Shown: piece after piece, positions 26,780 to 35,869 of the stretch
Numbering within the stretch: position 1 is the first letter of the stretch
Layout of the letters: each line of letters starts with the position of its first letter
Source of the DNA: JAJCZB01 sp964350195
GTDB taxonomy: Bacteria; Babelota; Babeliae; Babelales; Vermiphilaceae
Assembly (NCBI GenBank): GCA_964350195.1
Contig: CAYGJB010000003.1
Coordinates: 1 to 64,000, forward strand
Direction: 5' to 3'
DNA length: 64,000 nucleotides
Position numbers and translations under genes: made by a program
The notes under the pieces: generated by a model
Database searches by the model: none
Told to the model about the DNA's origin: nothing
The model's input: the letters and a program-made list of their open reading frames with translations, nothing else

Positions 26780-27998
26780 TGGTCGCATCATTGCTGCGAT
26801 CGATGTTGGTACTACTAAAATATCTGTACTAGTTGCAAGGCAGCTTGATAGTCAGCAGCTAGAAATCATTGGTTGTGGAAAAGCGCCATCAAATGGCTTA
26901 AGCAAAGGAGTGGTGGTAGATATAGCTAAAACTATTCACTCAATACGATCTGCTATCAAAGAGGCGGAGCTTATGGCAGGAATGCCAATAGAGCGAGCAA
27001 CAGTTGGTATTTCTGGTTCTCATATCTCTTCTCTTAATTCGCAGGGTGTTGTGCCAATAAAGCGTGGTGAAATAAAAGAACAAGATATTCAGGCTGCTTT
27101 AGCTGCAGCTAAAGCAATACGTATACCCGAAGGTCAACAGGTTTTGCATATTTTGCCACAATATTATGTGATTGATGGGCGCGATAAATTGATTGATCCT
27201 CGTGGTATGCATGGTATTCGCTTGGAAGTGCAAGCGCATATTATTATGGGCGCCATTGCTTCTGTACAGAATCTAGTTAAATGTTGTGAGCTGGCTGGCG
27301 TGATAGTGCAAGATATTGTTCTTGAGCAGCTAGCTTCCGCTCTTTCGGTATTAAGCGAGGATGAGCAAAAGCTTGGTGTGGCATTGCTTGATATTGGTGG
27401 TGGCACTTCCGATTTTGCGGTTTATCAAGGGGGAAGTATTCGGCATACCGCAGTTCTTCCTGTTGCAGGTAATCACTTCACTAATGATCTTGCTGTAGGC
27501 TTGTGCACCACTATAAAAGATGCAGAGCGAGTTAAAAAAGAGCGTGGTGTGGCTTGTTTGCAAGGATTAAAAGAAGACAATTTTGTTGATATTGAAATGG
27601 TGCATGGTGAGCAGAAACAGGTGGTGCATGTATCAGATTTACTCCGTATTATTGAGCCCCGTGCTCAGGAGCTTCTTTCGATAGTACACGAAGAAATTAT
27701 AACAAAGCGCTTAGAGCATTATATTACTACTGGTCTTGTTCTTACTGGCGGGGGGTCTCTTTTGCGAGGAATTCAGGAACTTGCAGAAAAAATAGTTGAC
27801 GTTCCTGTTCGTATTGGGCAACCCAAAGTGCCCTTTTCTATACCGAATTCTTTACAAAGTCCTATCTATGCTACCGGTTATGGTTTGCTTTTGCATACTA
27901 TGAAGAAATTGAAAGAAGATGATATGAATGAAATGACAGGTCCACTACTCAAGCGTGTCATACATAGAATGAAAGCATGGATGGTTGATCTGTTTTAA
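26763..27998 (+). CDS. ftsA: Cell division protein FtsA
   Basis: FtsA is the actin-like ATPase that tethers FtsZ to the membrane. Actin-fold motifs are AAIDVGTTKISVLVAR (phosphate 1), VALLDIGGGTSDFAVY (phosphate 2) and VLTGGGSLLRGIQELAE (adenosine). The 1C domain region follows strand VGISGSHISS. The C-terminus (RVIHRMKAWMVDLF) is amphipathic, as expected for the membrane-targeting helix. ATG 26763 has AAAGGGGGG just upstream, so the longer frame from 26706 is not used. About 411 residues. Confidence 0.95.
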   Translation: MAKKFNGRIIAAIDVGTTKISVLVARQLDSQQLEIIGCGKAPSNGLSKGVVVDIAKTIHSIRSAIKEAELMAGMPIERATVGISGSHISSLNSQGVVPIKRGEIKEQDIQAALAAAKAIRIPEGQQVLHILPQYYVIDGRDKLIDPRGMHGIRLEVQAHIIMGAIASVQNLVKCCELAGVIVQDIVLEQLASALSVLSEDEQKLGVALLDIGGGTSDFAVYQGGSIRHTAVLPVAGNHFTNDLAVGLCTTIKDAERVKKERGVACLQGLKEDNFVDIEMVHGEQKQVVHVSDLLRIIEPRAQELLSIVHEEIITKRLEHYITTGLVLTGGGSLLRGIQELAEKIVDVPVRIGQPKVPFSIPNSLQSPIYATGYGLLLHTMKKLKEDDMNEMTGPLLKRVIHRMKAWMVDLF

Positions 27999-28017
27999 CC
28001 AGAGCAAGGAGCAAGAA

Positions 28018-29220
28018 ATGATTGCACTAGGGCCAGAAAAAAAACAGTTTGTATCTGTTGCGAGTATCAAAGTTATCGGTATTGGTGGTGCAGGTGGTAA
28101 TACGGTGAATAGCATAATTGAAGCCGGATATGATGGCTTTGAATGCATTGTTGCTAATACGGATGCACAAGCTTTAGAACTTTCAAAGGCTGAAAATAAG
28201 ATTCAAATTGGTACGAAATCTACAAAAGGGTTAGGTACGGGCGCAAATCCTGAAGTTGGAAAAAGAGCAGCAGAAGAGGATCTAGATAAAGTGTTAGATG
28301 CTATTGGTGAAGCGGACATTGTTTTTATTGCTGCTGGTATGGGAGGAGGTACTGGTTCAGGAGCGGCCCCAGTCATTGCCCGAGCGCTTCGTGAGCAAGG
28401 TATTTTGTCAATTGCGATTGTAACTAAGCCATTTCTATTTGAGGGCAAGCGTCGTTCGGCAGTTGCTCTTGATGCAGTTGAGCTGCTGCGTAGTGAAGTG
28501 GATACGATGATAGTGATTCCAAATCAAAAATTGCTTGATGTGGTTGATCAAGATGTCTCTATGATAGATGCATTTGGTATGATCAATGAAGTTTTGGGAC
28601 AATCTGTACGTGGCATCTCTGATATTATCACTCGTCCTGGCCATATTAATGTTGATTTTGCGGATGTTCGCGCTATTATGCGAGATCGAGGCATGGCTGT
28701 TATGGGAACAGGAAAAGCGACAGGGCCAGATCGAGCACGTAAGGCAGCAGAAAACGCAATTGCATCTCCACTACTTGAAAGCGTGAGCATAGCTGGAGCT
28801 CATGGCGTTCTTTTAAACATAACGGGTGGCAGAAATTTAGGTCTTCACGAAATGAGTGAAGCTGCTTCAGTTATTTATGATCAGGTGCATGAAGACGCAA
28901 ATATTATTTTAGGATCAGTAATTGATGAATCATTGGAAGATGATGTGATCGTGACCATAATAGCAACTGGATGTGAGAAAAATGCTGAAACCAATTTTTC
29001 AGAGCTCCATGTTAAAGCAACGGTACGAGATGAATTGAAACAAGTAGCTGAAAAAGTTTCAGAAAAGCCATTAGATACTCAAGCGATTAAGAATAAAAAT
29101 GAAGCAAGGGAAGTGCCTCAATCTGACAAGACTGAAGCTAAAAGAGAAATTGATATGAATGATTTAGATGTGCCAGCGTTTTTAAGAAAGCAGGCACAGC
29201 AAAAAAATGAGAATAAATAA
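28018..29220 (+). CDS. ftsZ: Cell division GTPase FtsZ
   Basis: FtsZ is the tubulin-like GTPase that forms the division ring. The N-terminal IGIGGAGGNTVN and the tubulin signature GMGGGTGSGAAP are intact, as are the catalytic T7 loop residues around NVDFADVRAIM. A disordered linker of about 70 residues leads to the conserved tail LDVPAFLRK, which binds FtsA. ATG 28018, with AAGGAG upstream, is the right start (400 residues). The gene follows ftsA by 19 bases. Confidence 0.98.
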   Translation: MIALGPEKKQFVSVASIKVIGIGGAGGNTVNSIIEAGYDGFECIVANTDAQALELSKAENKIQIGTKSTKGLGTGANPEVGKRAAEEDLDKVLDAIGEADIVFIAAGMGGGTGSGAAPVIARALREQGILSIAIVTKPFLFEGKRRSAVALDAVELLRSEVDTMIVIPNQKLLDVVDQDVSMIDAFGMINEVLGQSVRGISDIITRPGHINVDFADVRAIMRDRGMAVMGTGKATGPDRARKAAENAIASPLLESVSIAGAHGVLLNITGGRNLGLHEMSEAASVIYDQVHEDANIILGSVIDESLEDDVIVTIIATGCEKNAETNFSELHVKATVRDELKQVAEKVSEKPLDTQAIKNKNEAREVPQSDKTEAKREIDMNDLDVPAFLRKQAQQKNENK

Positions 29221-29241
29221 TAATCTATTAAGGAGACGTTG

Positions 29242-29391
29242 ATGGCTACAAAGGGTTATTGCGTGAAATGTAAGAAAAAAGTTGAAATGAAAAATCCAAA
29301 AGAATCAAAAACTAAAAAGGGTACTAAAATTGCTAAAGGCAAATGTGCCAAATGCGAAACAACTGTATGTCGTATGGGTGGCTTGCAATAG
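29242..29391 (+). CDS. Small zinc-ribbon protein (DUF5679-like)
   Basis: This 49-residue gene has a Shine-Dalgarno AAGGAG nine bases before ATG. The product starts MATKGYCVKCKKKVEM and has a second CAKC pair, so two CxxC knuckles make a zinc ribbon. The GYCVKCKKKVEMKNP opening matches the DUF5679 family as I remember it. It lies 21 bases after ftsZ and before a strong terminator, so it is the last gene of the division operon. Its role is unknown, perhaps binding nucleic acid or the ribosome. Confidence 0.85.
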   Translation: MATKGYCVKCKKKVEMKNPKESKTKKGTKIAKGKCAKCETTVCRMGGLQ

Positions 29392-29406
29392 ATAATACGA
29401 AATCAA

Positions 29407-29444
29407 AGCATAAAAAGAGGAACTTTAACTCCTCTTTTTATGCT
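29407..29444. terminator. Terminator of the ftsQAZ unit
   Basis: A perfect 15-bp stem (AGCATAAAAAGAGGA / TCCTCTTTTTATGCT) has an 8-base loop and U runs in both directions, 16 bases after the zinc-ribbon stop codon. Confidence 0.9.
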
Positions 29445-29526
29445 TTTAAATGACTGAACACCGTTGTCTCGCCGTTGAAAGTTGTTATAATTGATTCTCT
29501 ATTATGTGAACATCAAAGGATTAACT

Positions 29527-30525
29527 ATGAGATGTTATTGTAATGCAGCTTTCATGCTTCTTTTCTTAATTTTCACTATTAAGTCGGCAGGAGACGATTC
29601 GTTTAAATTATTTTCGAATGGTAGTCATTCTAGTTCCGATTTTAGCAAGTATCATTTTGGCGGGGGCGTTGCCATTTCTGCCGGCTCAATTGGGATTTAT
29701 AAGCTATATAAATGGGCTAATCAAGAAGTATCAAATAAAGAGTTATCTCAAAACGCGCAGGATGTATACGATAAAATACACGAAACTTACGGCTCTATAG
29801 ATTTCCTTTATCGTCCTCAAAAGCTTACTATAAAACATGTGGGGCAGCTATTTGAGCTTGCTGAACACAAAGATATCGCAGCTTTTTTGCGTAAAAAAGC
29901 TGGCACGAAAACACGAAGAATTGCCAATATAGGTGTAGATTTACCACAACTTTTTGGGCATATATCCATTTTGAGTAATCGCTTGCAACAGGATCAAAAT
30001 GCTGGTAAGTCTGTTGATCATTACATGGCAAACCTGCTAAAGACTATGGAAAAATTTAGAGATGATCTTAAAGGGATTAAACTTTTTTGGGATACTCATG
30101 CAGTATTTTTTTCTGTACATACCCTTTTTACCGAACTATCTGATACCTATAAGTTGTATGATTATAGAAACTCTTCTGCGGTAAAAATGAAAATACGTGA
30201 TAATACAATTGAAAAAGAAGAGAAACAACTCTACCCATTCAAGTGTTTTGGCGAGAAACTTGCAAAGGATATTATGTCGCTCGAAGAGCATATAGAACCT
30301 TTATATTCAAAAGCAAAGCAGTTTGATGAAGAATCTGCAACTCAAGCGAATTATCGTAGCATGCTTGCGCAAGTTGAGAGTCTTTGCCGGCAGCTGATTT
30401 GTTTACGAGATGTGGTTGCTAATCTAGAAGAATACCTTGAAGATGTTGAGAATTATAAAAAAGCACAGTTGGTAGCAGAAGTAAAAAGGGCAGATGAAAA
30501 ATCGGGTTCTTGGAAAACATATTAA
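29527..30525 (+). CDS. Exported helical protein, unknown
   Basis: This protein of about 332 residues has an N-terminal signal peptide (CNAAFMLLFLIFTIKSAG) and a short hydrophobic patch (GGGVAISAGSIGIYKLYKW). A long, mainly alpha-helical charged region with coiled-coil character follows (for example VESLCRQLICLRDVVANLEEYL). I do not recognise the family. ATG 29527 has AAAGGA upstream, better than 29491. A GC-rich hairpin (30533-30548) follows. The layout resembles other exported helical proteins in this window, possibly envelope or host-facing. Confidence 0.7.
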   Translation: MRCYCNAAFMLLFLIFTIKSAGDDSFKLFSNGSHSSSDFSKYHFGGGVAISAGSIGIYKLYKWANQEVSNKELSQNAQDVYDKIHETYGSIDFLYRPQKLTIKHVGQLFELAEHKDIAAFLRKKAGTKTRRIANIGVDLPQLFGHISILSNRLQQDQNAGKSVDHYMANLLKTMEKFRDDLKGIKLFWDTHAVFFSVHTLFTELSDTYKLYDYRNSSAVKMKIRDNTIEKEEKQLYPFKCFGEKLAKDIMSLEEHIEPLYSKAKQFDEESATQANYRSMLAQVESLCRQLICLRDVVANLEEYLEDVENYKKAQLVAEVKRADEKSGSWKTY

Positions 30526-30532
30526 AAAGAAA

Positions 30533-30548
30533 GGGCCCGCTTGGGCCC
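30533..30548. terminator. GC-rich hairpin, weak terminator
   Basis: GGGCCC GCTT GGGCCC forms a 6-bp all-GC stem eight bases after the upstream stop codon. The T tract after it is weak, so termination is uncertain. Confidence 0.45.
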
Positions 30549-30558
30549 GTATTTGATA

Positions 30559-31293
30559 ATGATAATTCATTCAACTCCTTACTTATCTATTTATTTTGGC
30601 GATGCGAATGATCGTATGTACAAACAAGAGTATTTAAAATGGAAAGACTCTAATCTTCTTACTCGATTAGAGATTTTTCCAATAGCAAAGCGTCTTCAGC
30701 TAAAAAATATCATCTTTTTGGACCAGGTTCATAGTGCTATTGGATATGAGATTTCCGCTTTCTCAATAAATCTTCCATTTAGTTTGAAAGGAGACTTTTT
30801 AGTTACTCGTGAACAATGTGTCGGCTTAGGCATTCTTACGGCAGATTGTTTGCCTGTAGTTGCATATGATCGAAAACATCATACATCAGGCATTGCTCAT
30901 GCGGGTTGGCGTGGGGCGATTGATGGAGTACTTGAGTCTATGATTGATAAAATGGAGCGGGCGTATGGAAGTTGCATTGAAGACATCTTTTTTTTCTTTG
31001 GGCCAAGCGCCCGTAGGTGTTGTTACGAAGTAGGGCCGGAGTTTGCTCATTATCTTGATAGCTGTATTTATACCGATTTAGTTCTTCATGCAGTGAGCGA
31101 TAAGCTTTTCTTTGACTTGCCTCTTTTTGTTGAGCAAAAACTTTTGCATATGGGAGTCTCTACGAATCATGTCAACACGCAATACAATGGTTGCACCATT
31201 TGCGATAAACGGTTTCATTCTCATAGAAGAGGTGTGCTGACGGGCAATTCTGTTGATATAGGTCGTCAGATGACTATAATTACATTGAAATAA
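30559..31293 (+). CDS. pgeF: PgeF/YfiH-family multicopper-type protein
   Basis: This belongs to the YfiH (polyphenol oxidase/laccase-like, now PgeF) family. Members have been described as peptidoglycan editing factors that remove misplaced Ser and also as purine nucleoside phosphorylases. Visible motifs are ILTADCLPVVAYD, the HAGWRG loop, FFGPSARRCCYEVG and the C-terminal RRGVLTGNSVDIGRQM. Metal ligands are the His of HAGW and the cysteines nearby. The start could be ATG 30559 or the TTG at 30541; neither has a strong ribosome-binding site. About 244 residues. Confidence 0.9.
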   Translation: MIIHSTPYLSIYFGDANDRMYKQEYLKWKDSNLLTRLEIFPIAKRLQLKNIIFLDQVHSAIGYEISAFSINLPFSLKGDFLVTREQCVGLGILTADCLPVVAYDRKHHTSGIAHAGWRGAIDGVLESMIDKMERAYGSCIEDIFFFFGPSARRCCYEVGPEFAHYLDSCIYTDLVLHAVSDKLFFDLPLFVEQKLLHMGVSTNHVNTQYNGCTICDKRFHSHRRGVLTGNSVDIGRQMTIITLK

Positions 31294-31302
31294 GGCCAGT
31301 CG

Positions 31303-31331
31303 TTGAGAGATACTACCTATTATGATATAGT
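31303..31331 (+). promoter_or_regulatory. Candidate secA promoter
   Basis: TTGAGA (31303-31308) and TATAGT (31326-31331) with 17-base spacing, 47 bases before the secA ATG. Confidence 0.55.
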
Positions 31332-31378
31332 CATACGATAAGAAAGACTCACTGAGTCGCTGCTTTGTAAGGATATAT

Positions 31379-33907
31379 ATGATTACTCAATTACTTTCAA
31401 AAATTTTAGGCACTGCTAATGCACGTCAGCTCTCAAGGATTGCTCCAAGAGTGGCGCAGATTAATGCATTTGAGCCTGCCATAAGCGCCTTATCTGATGA
31501 ACAATTAAAAGCAAAAACGAATGAGTTTCGCGAACGCCTTTCACAGGGGGAGACGCTTGATGATCTTTTGTCAGAAGCATTTGCTGTGGTACGTGAGGCT
31601 GCTAAGCGAACTTTAGGGCAACGTCCTTACGATGTGCAGCTTATGGGCGGTATTGTATTGCATCAAGGAAAAATTGCTGAAATGAAAACGGGTGAGGGTA
31701 AAACGCTAACAGCAACATTGCCGCTTTATCTCAATGCTCTTACTGGAAAAGGAGTGCATCTTGTAACGGTGAACGATTATCTTGCGCGTCGTGATGCCGA
31801 GTGGAATGCGCCAATCTATACTGCGTTGGGCATGCAAGTGGCTGCTTTGTATAACAGTATGAGCGATGAAGAGCGAAAAAAAGCTTATGAAGCTGATGTT
31901 TTATATGCTACAAATAATGAGCTAGGTTTTGATTATTTACGTGATAACATGAAATTTCGTCTTGAAGATTATGTGCAGAAAGAGCTTTCTTTTGCCATTG
32001 TGGATGAAGTTGACTCTATTCTAATCGATGAAGCTCGCACGCCGCTTATTATTTCTGGCTCTGGTGAGGAAAGCAGTAAACTTTATTTGGAGGCAAATCG
32101 AGCAATCTTACACCTTAAAAAAGGGGAAGATTATGAAGTTGATGAAAAAGCTCGATCGGTGCAGCTTACTGAAGCAGGTAATGATAAAATTGAGCAAATA
32201 TTTAATTTAAAAAATTTATATGCTGTAGAGAATATGAATTTACTGCACCATGTGCAGCAGGCTTTAAAGGCTCATGCTATTTTTCGTCGCGATGTGGACT
32301 ACGTTGTAAAAGATGGTCAAGTAATGATTGTGGATGAGTTTACCGGGCGTATGCTTGCGGGTAGACGTTATAGTGATGGGCTGCATCAAGCTCTTGAAGC
32401 AAAAGAAGGTGTGGAAATCGAAAGAGAAAGCCAAACGCTTGCTTCTATCACTTTGCAAAACTATTTTAGATTGTATAGCAAGCTTGCTGGGATGACCGGT
32501 ACTGCTGCCACAGAGGCAGAAGAGTTTCATAATATTTATCATCTTGATGTAGTTTCGATTCCTACGAACATGCCAATGGTTCGGGATGATAAATCTGATT
32601 TTATTTTTCTCACTAAAAATGCAAAATACAAAGCTATTGTGGATGATATTAAAGAACGGCATGATAAAGGTCAGCCGGTGTTGATAGGTACGATTGCCGT
32701 TGAGACATCGGAGCTTTTGAGTAACATATTAAAAGCAGCAGGCGTTCCACATGAAGTATTAAATGCAAAGCAACATGCTCGCGAAGCGGATATTATAGCC
32801 ATTGCAGGTGAACCAGGCCGAGTAACTATTGCTACCAACATGGCAGGACGTGGTACAGACATTAAGCTCACTCCAGAATCAAAGGCTCAGGGGGGGCTCT
32901 ATATTCTTGGTACTGAACGGCATGAGAGTAGGCGTATCGACAATCAGATGCGTGGACGCTCTGGCCGCCAAGGAGATCCGGGTGATTCTCGATTTTATAT
33001 TTCGTTAGAAGATGATCTTATTCGTATTTTTGCAGGGGACACGCTTAAGAACAATATGGAGCGATTTGGTATGAAGGAAGACGAAATTATAGAATCTCGA
33101 TTTGTTTCCAAGACAATTGAGCGGGCTCAAGAAAAAGTTGAAAAACACAATTTTGAAACACGAAAACATTTGCTTGAATATGATGATGTACTCAATCAAC
33201 AACGTTCTGTAATTTACGCATATCGTAGAGATGTATTGGAAGGTGAACATCGCATTTATGAGCTTGTGCGTGATTTTATTATCACGATTGTACAGGAAGT
33301 GGTATTTAGGCATTGTCAGAAGCATGCTATTTCGGCACAACAAGTTCTAGGCGTTTATGATGATCTTATTCATTTAGCCGGCCTTAAAAAGGATGATTTT
33401 GATAATGCTGGAATTAGCACAAACAACGTTGAAATTTTCAAAAAAGATTTGATCAATTTTCTTCTTTCTCGTTATGACCTATTTAGAAACCAGAAGAATA
33501 AAGAACTGGTTCAGCATGCTGAAAAGTGGCTTATTCTAGAAGTAATTGATCAGGCATGGAAACAGCATATGCTAAACTTGGATCATCTTAAGGAAGGAAT
33601 TGGTCTTCGAGGATGGGGTCAAAAAACTCCTCTTATTGAATACAAACGGGAAGCATTTGAGATGTTTAAAGATATGATGAGTCAAATCAGGCTAGATATT
33701 GTGCGGCATATTTTCCATCTTAATATTGAGCGTTTTGATGAGCATGAGATGGAAGCGCGGCGCCAAAAAGAACTTGATGAAATAAATCTTGTTTCTGGTG
33801 ACTTAGAAGAGGCGCCTGCTCAAGTACAGCGCGAGAGTGATAAAGTGGGCAGAAATGATCCATGCCCTTGTGGTTCAGAGAAAAAATATAAAAAGTGTCA
33901 CGGATAA
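31379..33907 (+). CDS. secA: Preprotein translocase ATPase SecA
   Basis: SecA drives Sec-dependent export through SecYEG. Walker A is MKTGEGKT near residues 98-105, the DEAD-like Walker B is VDEVDSILIDEAR, and the second motor domain has TNMAGRGTDI and MRGRSGRQGDPG. The C-terminal helical scaffold ends in a SEC-C zinc domain (CPCGSEKKYKKCHG) that binds SecB and lipids. At 842 residues it is complete. AAGGATATAT precedes the ATG. It supplies the export route for the many signal-peptide proteins around it. Confidence 0.98.
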   Translation: MITQLLSKILGTANARQLSRIAPRVAQINAFEPAISALSDEQLKAKTNEFRERLSQGETLDDLLSEAFAVVREAAKRTLGQRPYDVQLMGGIVLHQGKIAEMKTGEGKTLTATLPLYLNALTGKGVHLVTVNDYLARRDAEWNAPIYTALGMQVAALYNSMSDEERKKAYEADVLYATNNELGFDYLRDNMKFRLEDYVQKELSFAIVDEVDSILIDEARTPLIISGSGEESSKLYLEANRAILHLKKGEDYEVDEKARSVQLTEAGNDKIEQIFNLKNLYAVENMNLLHHVQQALKAHAIFRRDVDYVVKDGQVMIVDEFTGRMLAGRRYSDGLHQALEAKEGVEIERESQTLASITLQNYFRLYSKLAGMTGTAATEAEEFHNIYHLDVVSIPTNMPMVRDDKSDFIFLTKNAKYKAIVDDIKERHDKGQPVLIGTIAVETSELLSNILKAAGVPHEVLNAKQHAREADIIAIAGEPGRVTIATNMAGRGTDIKLTPESKAQGGLYILGTERHESRRIDNQMRGRSGRQGDPGDSRFYISLEDDLIRIFAGDTLKNNMERFGMKEDEIIESRFVSKTIERAQEKVEKHNFETRKHLLEYDDVLNQQRSVIYAYRRDVLEGEHRIYELVRDFIITIVQEVVFRHCQKHAISAQQVLGVYDDLIHLAGLKKDDFDNAGISTNNVEIFKKDLINFLLSRYDLFRNQKNKELVQHAEKWLILEVIDQAWKQHMLNLDHLKEGIGLRGWGQKTPLIEYKREAFEMFKDMMSQIRLDIVRHIFHLNIERFDEHEMEARRQKELDEINLVSGDLEEAPAQVQRESDKVGRNDPCPCGSEKKYKKCHG

Positions 33908-33941
33908 TGAAAGAGGCCCCAAAATCGGGGCCTCTTTCATT
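33906..33941. terminator. Terminator after secA
   Basis: A perfect 15-bp stem (AATGAAAGAGGCCCC and complement) with loop AAAATC, starting in the secA stop codon and followed by T-rich sequence. Confidence 0.9.
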
Positions 33942-33988
33942 TTATTAATAGCACTATTTTATTTTATGTTTGCGCAACATTCTTGTTA

Positions 33989-34282
33989 TTAATTTTTGAT
34001 TTCATTTGCTTCCTTTTCAAGCTCTTGAAGCTCTCTTTTTAGCTCATCTCGTGTTTCTTGTAACGTTTGTTTTATTTTTCCCGTTGCTTTTTCAATTTTA
34101 CGATTGAGCTCTTGGATCTTCTGGTTAACTTGTTTTTTATTTGAGCGCATTACTTTTTTACTAGGACTATGCATTGGATCAATTAATATTGCAGGCTCAG
34201 GTTTTGCAAGTGTTTTGGCGGATAATATCATAAAAGCAAAGATGGCAACTGTTGCAACGAGTACTTTAATATGCTTCTTCAT
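33989..34282 (-). CDS. Small exported coiled-coil protein 1
   Basis: This 97-residue protein has a signal peptide (VLVATVAIFAFMILSAKTLA). A basic linker follows, then a C-terminal coiled coil of about 55 residues with heptad spacing (VNQKIQELNRKIEKATGKIK). AAGGAAATAAG precedes ATG. It is the last of five leftward small exported-protein genes. No family is recognised; it could be a periplasmic or surface structural protein. Confidence 0.7.
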   Translation of the reverse strand: MKKHIKVLVATVAIFAFMILSAKTLAKPEPAILIDPMHSPSKKVMRSNKKQVNQKIQELNRKIEKATGKIKQTLQETRDELKRELQELEKEANEIKN

Positions 34283-34308
34283 CTTATTTCCTTTTGATTG
34301 TATGGTTT

Positions 34309-34593
34309 TTAATGATTAATTAACTTTTTCATTTGAACAGCTTTTTCTTTTGCTCTAAAAATAAGCTCTTGGATTGCTACCTTTGGGCATACTATTACTT
34401 TATCAAGCCCTTTAGCTCTGTCGCATTCAGCCTTTATTTTTGCAAGACTAGCTTTAGCATTTTGGTATTCCTGCAAGGCAATTTGCTCGTCACGTGACAT
34501 TTGTCTAGCTATAGCAGACATGGTCGTCATCGCTATAAATAGCACTGCGATGTTAGCCATAAAAAACACTAGTCCTTTTTTATTATTTTTCAT
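34309..34593 (-). CDS. Small exported protein 2, two cysteines
   Basis: This 94-residue protein has a signal peptide (FFMANIAVLFIAMTTMSAIA). Its short helical body contains DEQIALQEYQNAKASLAKIKAEC and VIVCPKVAIQEL. The two cysteines about 15 residues apart could form a disulfide outside the cytoplasm. The QEYQNAKASL helix resembles QKQYQEALGKV in protein 5 of the same row (35870-36187), which suggests distant paralogy. AAAGGAG precedes ATG. Confidence 0.68.
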   Translation of the reverse strand: MKNNKKGLVFFMANIAVLFIAMTTMSAIARQMSRDEQIALQEYQNAKASLAKIKAECDRAKGLDKVIVCPKVAIQELIFRAKEKAVQMKKLINH

Positions 34594-34646
34594 ACAGCAG
34601 ACTCCTTTTTTTATTTTACTTCTCTTCTTCTATTGCTTCTCTTTTT

Positions 34647-34976
34647 CTATTGCTTCTCTTTTTCTACTTCGAACAATTTTCCAGCTTTTTTATGAGCAAT
34701 CTTTTTTGATGAAAGTATTATTAGGTGCTCGCCTGAGCACGCTTTTTGTCGCACAGTATAAGGAGTTGACCCGATAACTACTTCCAATAAAGCAAGATCG
34801 TTATGGTTCTCATTAGCTGTTACACCGTTCTTGCCTACTGGGACATAGGGCGTTCGTGCTTTTAAGTCTCTGACCAAAACACGTTTTTTACTTGTATTTT
34901 TTAGTATGACTTGGCAGCTAAAAATGGAGATACTAATACATAAAGATAAGGCAAAAATTGCTTTTTTTGTTCTCAT
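34647..34976 (-). CDS. Small exported protein 3, possible lipoprotein
   Basis: The start at 34976 is chosen because AAAAAGGAAAG precedes it and the product then opens with a signal peptide (KKAIFALSLCISISIFSC). Cys after IFS could be a lipobox cysteine, though Phe before Ser is unusual. The mature domain (about 90 residues) is beta-rich, with VILKNTSKKRVLVRDLKAR and a VRQKACSGEHLIILSS end. It is not coiled coil, unlike its neighbours. Family unknown. A longer frame to 35114 lacks a ribosome-binding site and overlaps the next gene. Confidence 0.62.
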   Translation of the reverse strand: MRTKKAIFALSLCISISIFSCQVILKNTSKKRVLVRDLKARTPYVPVGKNGVTANENHNDLALLEVVIGSTPYTVRQKACSGEHLIILSSKKIAHKKAGKLFEVEKEKQ

Positions 34977-35085
34977 GCTTCTTTCCTTTTTCTTTAGCAA
35001 GCCTATGTTTTGAAACATAGTAGCTTTGTGCATTTTTTGATCTAATTGTTTATTCAGTTTTTTTTTGTAGTTTCTTGAAACCATC

Positions 35086-35556
35086 TCAGACTTTAGTTGC
35101 TTGAGCTTTTTCATCTATTTCAAATTGTTGTGCTCTTAATCTTCCAAGTCCTCGTTTTTTCTGTGAAATAGTACGTTTGATATTTAATATGTTTTTGTTG
35201 AGAGTTATTATCTGCTTATTAAGCTGATCAATAGTACTTTGAGATTTTCTTATCTTGGTTTGTATGTCGCTTTTATTAGTATTTTTTGTAGCAGGATTTA
35301 CTAGCTCTTGCTCCCAACTACTAATACTTGCTTGAGCACCTATGAGTTTTTCTATTGCTTTTTCTCTTTCAGAAAGGAGATTTGCAAGCTTAGAAAAAAG
35401 ATTCGTGAGCCCTTCTCCCTCTACAGAAAGTCCTTGTTTGACCTCGATAAGCTTTTCCTGAGAAGTACTTTCGGGATTAATACTGTATATATAAAATCTA
35501 ACGCCAAAAAGTAGGGATATAACAGCCGAAAGGCCAATAACATATTTCTTCATCAT
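35086..35556 (-). CDS. Small exported coiled-coil protein 4
   Basis: This 156-residue protein has a signal peptide or anchor (YVIGLSAVISLLFGVRFYIY) and then long helices with heptads (KIRKSQSTIDQLNKQIITLN), a periplasmic coiled coil. AGGAGAGT precedes ATG. I recognise no family. Position and design tie it to the neighbouring small exported proteins. Confidence 0.68.
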   Translation of the reverse strand: MMKKYVIGLSAVISLLFGVRFYIYSINPESTSQEKLIEVKQGLSVEGEGLTNLFSKLANLLSEREKAIEKLIGAQASISSWEQELVNPATKNTNKSDIQTKIRKSQSTIDQLNKQIITLNKNILNIKRTISQKKRGLGRLRAQQFEIDEKAQATKV

Positions 35557-35869
35557 ACTCTCCTAAAAGTATCAAAATGCTTCTTTTTTCCTACTCTTAG
35601 TTTAGCAAAGCAGATAGCTCTAAAACAAGAGTTTTAGGGCTATTCTTTATTTTCCTTATTACTTTTTATTGAAGATGTCGCTATAGATTTACGAGCCATT
35701 ATCACTTTTCTTTCTAGTATTCCTCCGTTTATGGGTTAGAAAGATACGTATACTTTTTTTCTTGTTTTCACTTAATCAGAATAGCTCTTTTAAAAGCAAA
35801 AGTTTTGGAGTAGAAAAACCTTAATTAAAGGGCTTTTTTCTGTGTTGTGGTTTGTTATAGATTGTTTTT
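35557..35869. other. 313-base gap with two related hairpin segments
   Basis: No gene is visible. One segment near 35602-35640 (AGCTCTAAAAC / GTTTTAGGGCT) is a hairpin. Another near 35778-35852 starts with nearly the same bases (CAGAATAGCTCT against CAGATAGCTCT), so the gap may contain a decayed tandem copy of an intergenic unit. CCTTAATTAAAGG followed on the minus strand by T5 (about 35819-35834) may end transcription from 35870. Confidence 0.35.
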
